Source: an uncultured Bacteroidales bacterium
GTDB lineage: Bacteria > Bacteroidota > Bacteroidia > Bacteroidales > Muribaculaceae
Direction of reading: 5' to 3'
Length of the DNA: 64,000 nucleotides
Assembly: GCA_902774055.1 (NCBI GenBank)
Contig: CACYGX010000010.1
Coordinates: 62,001-126,000, forward strand
Part shown: positions 53,501 through 61,216 of the stretch, in pieces
How the letters are laid out: the number at the start of each line of letters is the position of its first letter
How positions within the stretch are numbered: the first letter of the stretch is position 1
Position numbers and translations under genes: made by a program
Notes under the pieces: generated by a model
Told to the model about the DNA's origin: nothing
Database searches by the model: none
The model's input: the letters and a program-made list of their open reading frames with translations, nothing else

Positions 53501-56500
53501 CGAGATTCTGACAGCGATGCTTTCAGGTGAACATACTGAAGCCAAAGACACGGCACCGAGTCAAAAGCAAGAATCGCCCACCAGCGTGCCCCTGTCATAC
53601 GCTCAGACGGGTGTCTATTTTGACTGCTTGAAGAATCCCGCTTCTACTATCTATAACATCCCCTACCTGCTCTCGTATCCCGATGGCATCGACGCCAACA
53701 GTCTTGCAAGTGCCGTGAAACGCGTCATCGAGTCACATCCCGAAATGAGCGTCCACTTCGCGACCGAGGGCGATACCATTGTCCAAACCACCGAGGGCAG
53801 TCTGCCTGTCGAGGTAACCGTTACCGAGATGAGCGATGAGGACCTGAATAATTACAAGAAAGAGTTTGTTCGTCCCTTCAATCTGCAGAAACCACCTCTC
53901 TATCGTGCCGAGGTGGTCAAGACCGACAGTGGCGTTCACCTCTTGATAGATGTACACCACCTGGTGTTTGACGGTGGTTCGGGCGACCTGTTTATCAGGC
54001 AAATCAGCACGGCTCTCGAGGGCAAGGAGATAGAGAAAGAGACCTACAACTATCTGGACTTTGTCACCGACCAGCAAGAGGCCGAACAGAGCGAGTCGTT
54101 CAAGGCCTCGCAGCAGTTCTTTGCCGAGAAGTTGCAGACTTGTGAAGGCGCCAGCGAGATTCCCGCCGACTTGCCCAAGACCGATGTACAAGGGTGGATT
54201 GGCGAGGCCGTTTGTCCTATTGACCTTGACAAGGCCGCAGCCTTCTGCCGCCAGCACGAAATTACTCCTGCCCACCTGTTCCTTGCCGCTACGTCCTATG
54301 TAGTCTCGCGCTATACCAACAACCGCGACGTCTATCTATGTACCGTCAGCAGCGGACGCAGCAACCTCAAGATTGCCGATACCGTGGGTATGTTTGTCAA
54401 CACGCTCGCCCTGGGCATGAGCATCGATGACGTGACCGTTAGCGAATTCCTGAAACAGACCAGCGGCACCTTTGACCAGACGCTGCGGCACGAGGATTAC
54501 CCCTTTGCCCGCATCGCTACCGATTACGGTTTCCGTCCCTCCATTGCCTACGCTTATCAGGTGGGCGTGCTCTCGGAATATACCGTAAACGGCAAGCCTA
54601 TTGGCCAGGAAGTGCTCGAGCTTAACGTTCCCAAGTTCAAAATCAATATCAAAATCGAGACCTGCGGCGTGGTTGTCGAGTATGATGACTCCATCTACAG
54701 CGAACGCGTGGGACGCGGACTTGCCGAGAGCATCGTCGCCGTCGCCAACAGGATGATGGAACAACCGCAGGAGCGCCTGCGCCACTTGTCCATTGTCAGC
54801 GACAATCAGGAGCTCGAGTTGAGCCAGTTGCGCCAGACCGCTACGGGTGACGCTCCATTCACCTTCTTCCATGAGTGCATCGGCCACTTTGCACAAACGC
54901 AGCCCGACCACGAGGCACTGGTAGCCACCGACGCCCGTTTCACCTACCGTGAGATGGACGAAGTGACCAACCGCATTGCCGCTGCCCTGCGCCGCCGTGG
55001 CGTACAAGAGCGCGACCGTGTAGCCCTGCTGCTGCCCCGCACCAGCCGTCTCGTGCTGGCGCTGTTCGGTGTGCTGAAATCAGGCGCCGCCTACATTCCT
55101 TGTGATCCCGAATATCCCGCTGACCGCGTGAAACTCATCCTCGAGGACAGCGAGGCGCGTTATATCATCACTACAGCCGACCGCATGGACGATGTTCCCG
55201 AAGGTAAGGCCATCAACGTGGAAGAACTGATTAACGACGACAACGACGGCAAGGTAACAACGGACATCACCCCCGATGACCTCGCTTACCTGATTTATAC
55301 CAGCGGTTCAACGGGCCGTCCCAAGGGTGTTATGCTGCACCACAAGGGCATCTGCAACTACCTCTACGGCCATCCCGCTAACGTGTTTGCCAACGGTGTG
55401 TTGACCGATGCCAAGCGCATCTTGAGCGTGACGACAATCTCGTTTGACGCCGCCCTGCAAGATATCGGCACAGCATTCTTCAACGGCAAGACGCTCATCG
55501 TGGCTACCGAGGAGCAGGCCAACAACCCGCTCGACCTGGCACGCCTCATCAACGAGGAACACATCAATATGGTATCGGGCACGCCATCGCGCTGGATGAC
55601 GTGGCTGACGAGTGAAGACTTCTGCGATGCCATCTGCCGCATCAACATCGCACGTGCTGGTGGTGAGAAATTCTCCGACCAACTGCTCGGCCAACTCAGG
55701 AAAGTGACCAAGGCCCGCATCTTTAACTGCTATGGTCCCACCGAAATCACTGTCGCCTCGAACAACAAGGAATTGACTAACGCTGAACTCGTCACTGTGG
55801 GCAAACCGCAGTTGAACGTCATCGAGTATATCGTTGACCAGGACGGCAACGAGTTGCCCGTGGGCGTTGTTGGCGAACTCTACATCGGCGGACGTGGCGT
55901 GGCTCATGGCTACAACAATCTGGACGAAATGACCCGCGAGCGATTTGTGGACTACCACGGCACACGCATCTATAAGTCAGGCGACTATGCCAAGTGGCTG
56001 CCCGATGGCGACGTGGTCATCCTGGGCCGCACCGACCACCAGATCAAGTTGCGTGGCCTGCGCATCGAGTTGGGCGAGATCGAGAACGTGATTCTCAAGG
56101 TTGAGGGACTGAAGAAGGTGGTCATCCTCATCCGCAAGATTAATGACAAGGAGCACTTGTGCGCTTATTATACCGCTGACCGCGAAATTGCCCCCGATGC
56201 CCTCAAGGCCGAGATTTCGAAGAGTCTAACACAATACATGGTGCCCACGGCCTATCTGCAACTCAAGGAGATGCCCATGACTCCCAACGGCAAGACCGAC
56301 GTCAAGGCGCTTCCCGAGCCCGAATTGGCCATCAGTTCGGCCTATGTAGAACCCGCCAACGACACTGAGCGTACCATTTGTGACATCTTTGCTGATATCC
56401 TGCAAATGGACAAGGTGGGTGCGACCGACAACTTCTTTGAGCTGGGCGGCACCTCGCTTGTCGTGACCCGCATCATTATCGAGGCCGACAAGGCCGGATT

Positions 56501-57767
56501 GCACGTGGCTTACGGTGATGTATTTGCCAACCCCACGCCTCGCAAACTGGCTCGCCTGATTACTGGTGAGAGTGTCGATGAGGGCGATGCCGAAATCACC
56601 GCATTTGACTACACCGCCATCAACAACCTGTTGCAACGCAACGTGCTGGAGAACTTCCGCAAGGGCGAACGCCAGGAACTGGGCGACGTACTCGTGACGG
56701 GCGCTACAGGTTACCTGGGAATCCACATCCTGCGCGAGCTCATCGACTCCGATGCTAAGAATATCTACTGCCTCGTGCGCGGTAAGACCCTCGAGGCTGC
56801 CGAGCGCCGATTGAAGTCGCTGTTGTTCTACTATTTTGACAACTCATTCACCGACTTGTTCGGCCAGCGCTTGCACATCGTCATGGGCGACGTGACCAGT
56901 GATTTCAGCGAAGGCCTGAAGGTGGATACCATCTTTAACTGCGCCGCCGTTGTTAAGCACTTTAGCGAAGGAACTGAAATCGAGGACGTTAACATCGGCG
57001 GCGCCCAGCGCTGTGTGGACTACTGCGTGAAGACTGGCGCCAAACTCATCCACGTCTCCACGGCGAGCACACGCGGCCTGTGGGCAGGCGAGATCAAGAC
57101 CGACATCTTCACCGAGCAGCGGCTGTACATGGGCCAGTTCTTGGGTAATAAGTACATTTACTCCAAGTTTATGGCCGAGCGCCTCATCCTGAATGCTATC
57201 GCACTCCATGGCTTGAATGCCAAGATCATGCGTGTGGGCAATCTGGCGGCACGTTCGACCGACGGCGAGTTCCAGGCCAACTTTGCCACCAACTCGTTCA
57301 TGGGACGCATCAAGGTCTATAATATGCTGGGGTGCTGTCCCCACGGCATGCGCAACGTGCAGGTGGAATTTTCACCCATCAACGAGGTGGCCCATGCCAT
57401 CGTGCTGTTGAGTTCGACCCCCAAGGATTGCACCGTATTCCATCCTTACAATATCCATGGCCAGTTCCTGGGCGACGTGCTCATGGGACTCACCACGGTG
57501 GGTGATGGTGTGAAGTTTGTCGAGCAGGAAGAGTTCCAGCAGGCTATGGATGCAGCCAAAGACGATCCCGTGAAGGCCAAGTCCATGTCGAGCTTGCTCG
57601 CCTATCAGGATATGGCTCACGGACAGAAGACCGCCGACGTGAAACGCGATAACAACTACACGACCCAAGTCCTTTACCGCTTGGACTTCTCGTGGTCGCA
57701 GACCTCATGGGACTATGTAGAGCGAATGTTGACGGCTATCAGTTCTCTCGGATTCTTCGATATGTAG
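50511..57767 (+). CDS. Two-module nonribosomal peptide synthetase, C-A-T-C-A-T-R
   Basis: A 2418-residue megasynthase. C1 has HHIISDG at 128-134. A1 runs about 440-930, with YTSGSTGVPKG around 580, YGPTE at 712-716 and a variant A10 NQKVNKRALP at 905. T1 is an atypical carrier motif, GLTSIS (Ser 963). C2 has HHLVFDG at 1149-1155. A2 has YTSGSTGRPKG around 1597, YGPTE at 1741 and NGKTDVKALP at 1926. T2 is LGGTSL (Ser 1982). A thioester reductase domain follows, with GATGYLG at 2064-2070 and YIYSK at 2215-2219. Two amino acids are joined and the product is released by NADPH reduction as an aldehyde or alcohol. The leading C domain suggests N-acylation or an upstream donor. All catalytic motifs are present. 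Confidence 0.95.
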   Translation: MELSAPLSKSQFGIYVECVGHKGEPYYNLPFIHQIDRSLDGERLLAAVETAFKAHPTLFTRIKVNDDGEPIQTIDMANEQWSLAIEDITDIEQEKERFMQPFDLEGGRLFHINLKRDSEHYYLFLDTHHIISDGTSLLILLQDIDRAYHGEEIAPEEMTMFELAQNEAQQRETPAFEEAKKWYAANFDCGDTFTQFMPDLEEPERCKGSMLRTLSIDLSRVDDYCKQNGVFKSTLFTTAYAFLLAKFNNEQESLFNTVYNGRTDKRFARSMGMTVKTLPAYAKFTNETTVLELLQQGQDQMSGCREHEVYAYTDLMTDLNLQTNSMFAWHGKLFENATMGDKPIQSIRLSFDTLDDALYMKVFIQDNKVHAEAEFNANEYSRDLIGQILESYEAVIEGFLAQEYLRDIDIATASQVAILDSFNPGELDYDDSQTIVSLFRQQVKATPDAIAVVYTDKHFTYTQVDEISDRIAAHIASKGLGAEDVVSVLIPRCEWMPIASIGVLKAGCAYQPLDPSYPKERLNFMMQDASAKMLIADEELRPIVDEYQGEVLLTKDIMGLPAAAAPQVDIKPDQLFILLYTSGSTGVPKGCQLTHRNLVAFCHWYQYLLNLQSEHKVAAYASYGFDANMMDTYPTLTCGATLYIIPEDLRLDLIALNEYFEQNGITHSFMTTQVGYQFATNAENKTLQYLLTGGEKLASLTPPQGFKLYNIYGPTETTVFITYYHVDKKLKEIPIGKSLKNMRLYIVDPQGHRLPVGAAGELWAAGPQVSRGYLNRPEKTAEVYITNPFTTDAKYNRIYRTGDIVRYLPSGDIQFVGRRDGQVKIRGFRIELKEVESIIREFPGIKDATVQAFDEEGGGKFIAAYIVSDEQVDIEALNNFIMDEKPPYMVPAVTMQIDAIPLNQNQKVNKRALPKPEKKAEAIENVNVPMNVLEEELHQIVADIVNNTEFGVTTPLGYAGLTSISAIKLAVQVNKRFGVSLDSKNLVKTGTIQSIENEILTAMLSGEHTEAKDTAPSQKQESPTSVPLSYAQTGVYFDCLKNPASTIYNIPYLLSYPDGIDANSLASAVKRVIESHPEMSVHFATEGDTIVQTTEGSLPVEVTVTEMSDEDLNNYKKEFVRPFNLQKPPLYRAEVVKTDSGVHLLIDVHHLVFDGGSGDLFIRQISTALEGKEIEKETYNYLDFVTDQQEAEQSESFKASQQFFAEKLQTCEGASEIPADLPKTDVQGWIGEAVCPIDLDKAAAFCRQHEITPAHLFLAATSYVVSRYTNNRDVYLCTVSSGRSNLKIADTVGMFVNTLALGMSIDDVTVSEFLKQTSGTFDQTLRHEDYPFARIATDYGFRPSIAYAYQVGVLSEYTVNGKPIGQEVLELNVPKFKINIKIETCGVVVEYDDSIYSERVGRGLAESIVAVANRMMEQPQERLRHLSIVSDNQELELSQLRQTATGDAPFTFFHECIGHFAQTQPDHEALVATDARFTYREMDEVTNRIAAALRRRGVQERDRVALLLPRTSRLVLALFGVLKSGAAYIPCDPEYPADRVKLILEDSEARYIITTADRMDDVPEGKAINVEELINDDNDGKVTTDITPDDLAYLIYTSGSTGRPKGVMLHHKGICNYLYGHPANVFANGVLTDAKRILSVTTISFDAALQDIGTAFFNGKTLIVATEEQANNPLDLARLINEEHINMVSGTPSRWMTWLTSEDFCDAICRINIARAGGEKFSDQLLGQLRKVTKARIFNCYGPTEITVASNNKELTNAELVTVGKPQLNVIEYIVDQDGNELPVGVVGELYIGGRGVAHGYNNLDEMTRERFVDYHGTRIYKSGDYAKWLPDGDVVILGRTDHQIKLRGLRIELGEIENVILKVEGLKKVVILIRKINDKEHLCAYYTADREIAPDALKAEISKSLTQYMVPTAYLQLKEMPMTPNGKTDVKALPEPELAISSAYVEPANDTERTICDIFADILQMDKVGATDNFFELGGTSLVVTRIIIEADKAGLHVAYGDVFANPTPRKLARLITGESVDEGDAEITAFDYTAINNLLQRNVLENFRKGERQELGDVLVTGATGYLGIHILRELIDSDAKNIYCLVRGKTLEAAERRLKSLLFYYFDNSFTDLFGQRLHIVMGDVTSDFSEGLKVDTIFNCAAVVKHFSEGTEIEDVNIGGAQRCVDYCVKTGAKLIHVSTASTRGLWAGEIKTDIFTEQRLYMGQFLGNKYIYSKFMAERLILNAIALHGLNAKIMRVGNLAARSTDGEFQANFATNSFMGRIKVYNMLGCCPHGMRNVQVEFSPINEVAHAIVLLSSTPKDCTVFHPYNIHGQFLGDVLMGLTTVGDGVKFVEQEEFQQAMDAAKDDPVKAKSMSSLLAYQDMAHGQKTADVKRDNNYTTQVLYRLDFSWSQTSWDYVERMLTAISSLGFFDM

Positions 57768-57827
57768 CCCAAAACTCTAGATTTTCTGGAATATCTAGTT
57801 TTACTAGACTGAAAATTAACAGTATTA

Positions 57828-59147
57828 ATGGAAAACGATATCAAGACTCAATTCTATAGGTTCCTGTGGGCCTATATCCTGGTCGCCTTGTCGGCTTGCC
57901 TTGGCAATGTGGTTGACGGCATTATCGTGGGTAACCTCATCTGCGAGGATGGCGTGAGCGCCATTAACCTGGCCAAGCCCATCAACCAGTTCATTTTCAC
58001 CCTGCACCTGCTCATTAATGCAGGTGCGGGTATGCTCGTGGCTTATGCCATCGGGCAGAATAAATTGGATGATGCGCGACGATTTTTCACCCGTGCCCTG
58101 AGCCTGAGTGTGGGCATAGGCTTACTGCTGGCCATTGTGGGCGGCCTGATGTTCCCCGAGCAGATTTCTAAGATGCTGTGTAAGCATGAGCAGATTTTGC
58201 CCCTAACACGCGAATATACCGATATCTTGCTCATCGGTAGTCCCGCCTACATCCTCATGTGGGGCCTATCGACGATGGTGGGTGTTGATGGTAGCCCGCG
58301 GTTGGTATCGCTGGCTGTCATCGTCGACAATGTGGTGAACCTCGTGCTTGATATCGTTTTCATTCAATGGTTTGGCTGGGGCATTGCGGGTTCCTCGGCA
58401 GCAACAGTGGTGGGTCATCTGGTAGGCATTGCCATCCTGCTGTGCCACTGGCGCAAACCCGAAAATCGGCGTTTGCTGCCCCTGTTTACGACCGACGGCA
58501 TGGGCGCATCGTTGAAACAGATTATCTCCCAGGGCGCTCCGCTTGCCGTTGCCTCGATCTGCTTGACGCTGCTCCTGTTCTTTGCCAACAAGATTTTCAT
58601 GTCCACCACGGGACGTACGGGTATCTTTGTATTTGCCCTGTGCATGAACCTGCTACAAGTCTATAACCTGTTCTTGTCAGGTACCTGCCAGACGCTGCAA
58701 TCGCTCGGTGCTGTTCAGGTGGGCAAGAAGGACGACGAAGGGGTGCGCTCCGTCATCAAGCGGGGTTTCCGCTTCATTACTGCCGCAATGGTCATCACAT
58801 GCTTGCTCGTGTTCTTGTACCCACAGGGCATTGCACGACTGTTTGGCTGTGATGAACCCGAGATGCTTACCCAAAGCGTGCCCGCCCTGCGCGTGTTTGC
58901 CTTGAGTTTCATCCCCTTCTGCTACATCTATGTGCTGATGATCGTCTATAAGCTCTACAGCCAGCACCGCATGGCGCTCTTCATCTCGTTTGCATTATCG
59001 CTCACGGTGATTCCCGTGCTCTGGCTCATGGCACGCGTGGTGCCGCAGTTCATCTGGTACAGTTACCTTATAGCCTACATCATTGAGGCCGTGGTTATCT
59101 ATGCCCTGCACAAGGGGCGGCACATCCAGTTCCAGCTCCCTGCATGA
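57828..59147 (+). CDS. MATE family efflux transporter
   Basis: A 439-residue inner-membrane protein with 12 segments in two similar halves, beginning ILVALSACLGNVVDGIIVGNLI, the TM1 of MATE/MatE-type (DinF-NorM) exporters. These proteins expel organic compounds using a sodium or proton gradient. The gene is 60 bp after the NRPS and overlaps the phosphopantetheinyl transferase gene by 4 bp, so export of the NRPS product, or self-protection from it, is the best reading of its role. A short IR (ACTCTAGAT/ATCTAGTTT region, about 57770-57815) lies in the gap. Confidence 0.9.
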   Translation: MENDIKTQFYRFLWAYILVALSACLGNVVDGIIVGNLICEDGVSAINLAKPINQFIFTLHLLINAGAGMLVAYAIGQNKLDDARRFFTRALSLSVGIGLLLAIVGGLMFPEQISKMLCKHEQILPLTREYTDILLIGSPAYILMWGLSTMVGVDGSPRLVSLAVIVDNVVNLVLDIVFIQWFGWGIAGSSAATVVGHLVGIAILLCHWRKPENRRLLPLFTTDGMGASLKQIISQGAPLAVASICLTLLLFFANKIFMSTTGRTGIFVFALCMNLLQVYNLFLSGTCQTLQSLGAVQVGKKDDEGVRSVIKRGFRFITAAMVITCLLVFLYPQGIARLFGCDEPEMLTQSVPALRVFALSFIPFCYIYVLMIVYKLYSQHRMALFISFALSLTVIPVLWLMARVVPQFIWYSYLIAYIIEAVVIYALHKGRHIQFQLPA

Positions 59148-59713
59148 TCTATTATGACGATCACATCCGTGATTTTGACCTGCCGGCAGCGTTGAGCGAG
59201 GTGAGTCCGCAGCGACGCCAATACGCTCTACGCTACCGGCAGGAAATTGATCAGCGCCTTAGTGTGGCAGCCTACAGGCTGCTGCATCGTGCCTTGTGTC
59301 ACGAGTACGGCATCACTGAGATGCCACAGTTTGACTACGACGACAAGGGCAAACCCTCGCTTAAAGGGCACCCCGGCATCCACTTCAGCCTGAGCCATTG
59401 CCGTCATGCTGTGGTGTGTGCTGTGAGCGACCAGCCCGTCGGCATCGACATCGAGTCACTGGACATCATCGATGAGCACGTTGTATCAAGCGTGATGAGC
59501 GAGAACGAAATACGACTAATGGCAACTGCCGGAGACAGAGACATCGCTTTTTACCGCCTGTGGACCATGAAGGAGAGCCTGTACAAACTCACGGGTGATG
59601 ATCATGGCGGCGATATCAAGCACATGCTTGAGCAGGCGCCACCAGTGACCTTTGAGACTATTGTTTACCCACACAGTGTATGCACAATCTGCCATTACAA
59701 AACAAAAAAATAA
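59144..59713 (+). CDS. 4'-phosphopantetheinyl transferase (Sfp-type)
   Basis: A 189-residue Sfp/EntD-like enzyme that moves phosphopantetheine from coenzyme A to the carrier-domain serines of the NRPS. FSLSHC (81-86), GIDIE (100-104, Mg-binding D/E) and WTMKESLYK (140-148) are the three family signatures. Its ATG overlaps the MATE stop (ATGA), giving translational coupling. Its place at the end of NRPS-MATE makes it the dedicated activating enzyme of the NRPS; a primary role in fatty-acid synthesis is less likely. Confidence 0.93.
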   Translation: MIYYDDHIRDFDLPAALSEVSPQRRQYALRYRQEIDQRLSVAAYRLLHRALCHEYGITEMPQFDYDDKGKPSLKGHPGIHFSLSHCRHAVVCAVSDQPVGIDIESLDIIDEHVVSSVMSENEIRLMATAGDRDIAFYRLWTMKESLYKLTGDDHGGDIKHMLEQAPPVTFETIVYPHSVCTICHYKTKK

Positions 59714-60008
59714 GATAAAGCAACTAAACCATTATAAGTATCCACCAATAATTCACGTGGAATAGCTTTTTAACAATAAAAACACAGCCCAATTCGAAAA
59801 AAATGCTGTAATTTTGCTGATTAAACCATCGACATCATTATGACACTTCATTGCCATAGATTGCCGTGTGACACCAATAGAGCAATAGTCTATTGGGTTT
59901 TATCGCACTCTATTGCCAAGGTGTTGATGAGTGGAATGCGGCTTTACACATCATATTTCATAGCTAAGAGTTAAATCAAGATATATAATCAATAAATATT
60001 GCAAAAAT
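59714..60008. promoter_or_regulatory. Intergenic region before the RND operon, with palindrome
   Basis: About 295 bp with no gene. TAATTTTG (59809-59816) is a possible -7 box. CCAATAG (59874-59880) and CTATTGG (59890-59896), with an inner CAATAG-T-CTATTG (59883-59895), form overlapping inverted repeats, and CTCTATTGCC recurs at about 59909-59918. They could be a regulator's operator for the pump genes. No regulator gene lies beside them. Confidence 0.4.
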
Positions 60009-61214
60009 ATGAAATTACTGTCATTTTCACCCCTGTCGCCAACTCATGTGAAACGAGACTTGAAGTTGAGTGTGCTAATTATCCTCACAGCGCTCATGGC
60101 GACCTGTGGCGTTGATATTCCCAAGGAAAAGCAGACGTCATTTGAAACGATGACCATACAGAGTTCAGATATTGAAGTGCCCATAAAGTTCAGTGCGAAA
60201 ATGAAGGGCCAGTCCGACGTCACCATTTCACCTCAAGTGAGTGGCCAGTTGATGAAGATTTATGTCTCTGAGGGTCAGCAGGTGCGCAAAGGCCAGACGC
60301 TCTTTGCCATCGACTCACGAAACGCCCAACATGAGCTGGAGTCGGCCAAAGCTAACCTCCAGGCAGCCCAAGCCAACCTCCAAGCAGCCATTTCACAGGC
60401 CAATAGCGCCAAACTTGAGTATGAGAGCAACAAGAACCTGTATGACAAACAAATTGTCAGCAATTATATGCTCGAAAGCTCATTAAATACCTATAAACAA
60501 GCCCAAGCCACCGTCAGCCAAGCCAAAGCATCGGTCAGCCAAGCACAAACTGCTGTGAACCGTGCCAAAGTTAATCTTGGCTTCTGCACCATCACTTCGC
60601 CCGTGTCGGGTATCATTGGCGAGATCACCGTCTATGCTGGTGATCAAGTGACGCCGATGACGCAATTGACTATCGTCAGTGGCAACCAGAAGATGGAGGC
60701 AGAATTCTCGCTTTCTGAGTCAGTCCTCGAGGCGGGAGTGACATCGGGCTACACCCAGACTGATAAGGCCAAAAACATTGCCAACCTGCCCGATGTGACA
60801 TTCATCATGAAGAACGGTACCGAGTATCCCATCAAGGGACGCATCTCGACCTTGACGGGCGTGGTGAACGCCACAACCGGTTCGCTGGCATGCAAAGCCA
60901 CTTTCCCCAACCCCAATGGCGTCCTGTACTCAGGTATTCAAGGCACCGTGGTTCTCCCCTATAGCCGCCACAATGTAATAGTGATACCCATGGCTGCTGT
61001 GGTGCGCCTGCAAGACAAGTCTCTGGTCTATAAAGTGAAGGGCGACAGCACTGCCACAGCCGTCACTGTAATGACCACCGATGCCGGTAACGGCAAGGAC
61101 GTCATCGTGACCGAGGGCCTAAATATTGGAGACCGCATTGTGACCACCGGTGCTAATAACGTACAGGAAGGACAGCGCGTCTTGTTCCCCACCGAAGCCA
61201 AAAAGAAAGATTAA
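60009..61214 (+). CDS. RND efflux membrane fusion protein (AcrA/MexA-like lipoprotein)
   Basis: A 401-residue periplasmic adaptor. The N-terminal segment VLIILTALMATCGVDIPKE carries a lipobox-like Cys. DVTISPQVSGQLMKIYVSEGQQVRKGQTLFAID is the lipoyl half, then a helical hairpin rich in Ala/Gln/Asn repeats (ANLQAAQANLQAAISQANS; TVSQAKASVSQAQTAVNRA), the second lipoyl half (ITSPVSGIIGEI) and the beta-barrel. It links an inner-membrane RND pump to an outer-membrane channel. The pump gene follows 2 bp after its stop. Confidence 0.95.
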   Translation: MKLLSFSPLSPTHVKRDLKLSVLIILTALMATCGVDIPKEKQTSFETMTIQSSDIEVPIKFSAKMKGQSDVTISPQVSGQLMKIYVSEGQQVRKGQTLFAIDSRNAQHELESAKANLQAAQANLQAAISQANSAKLEYESNKNLYDKQIVSNYMLESSLNTYKQAQATVSQAKASVSQAQTAVNRAKVNLGFCTITSPVSGIIGEITVYAGDQVTPMTQLTIVSGNQKMEAEFSLSESVLEAGVTSGYTQTDKAKNIANLPDVTFIMKNGTEYPIKGRISTLTGVVNATTGSLACKATFPNPNGVLYSGIQGTVVLPYSRHNVIVIPMAAVVRLQDKSLVYKVKGDSTATAVTVMTTDAGNGKDVIVTEGLNIGDRIVTTGANNVQEGQRVLFPTEAKKKD

Positions 61215-61216
61215 TC

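Noticed and set aside
50511-57767. Hybrid polyketide-peptide synthetase
   Set aside because: No ketosynthase or acyltransferase motif is found; only C, A, T and R domains.
57770-57827. Terminator between NRPS and MATE genes
   Set aside because: The CTCTAGAT/ATCTAG pairing is short and A/T-rich, with no T-run, so it is unlikely to separate the two transcripts.
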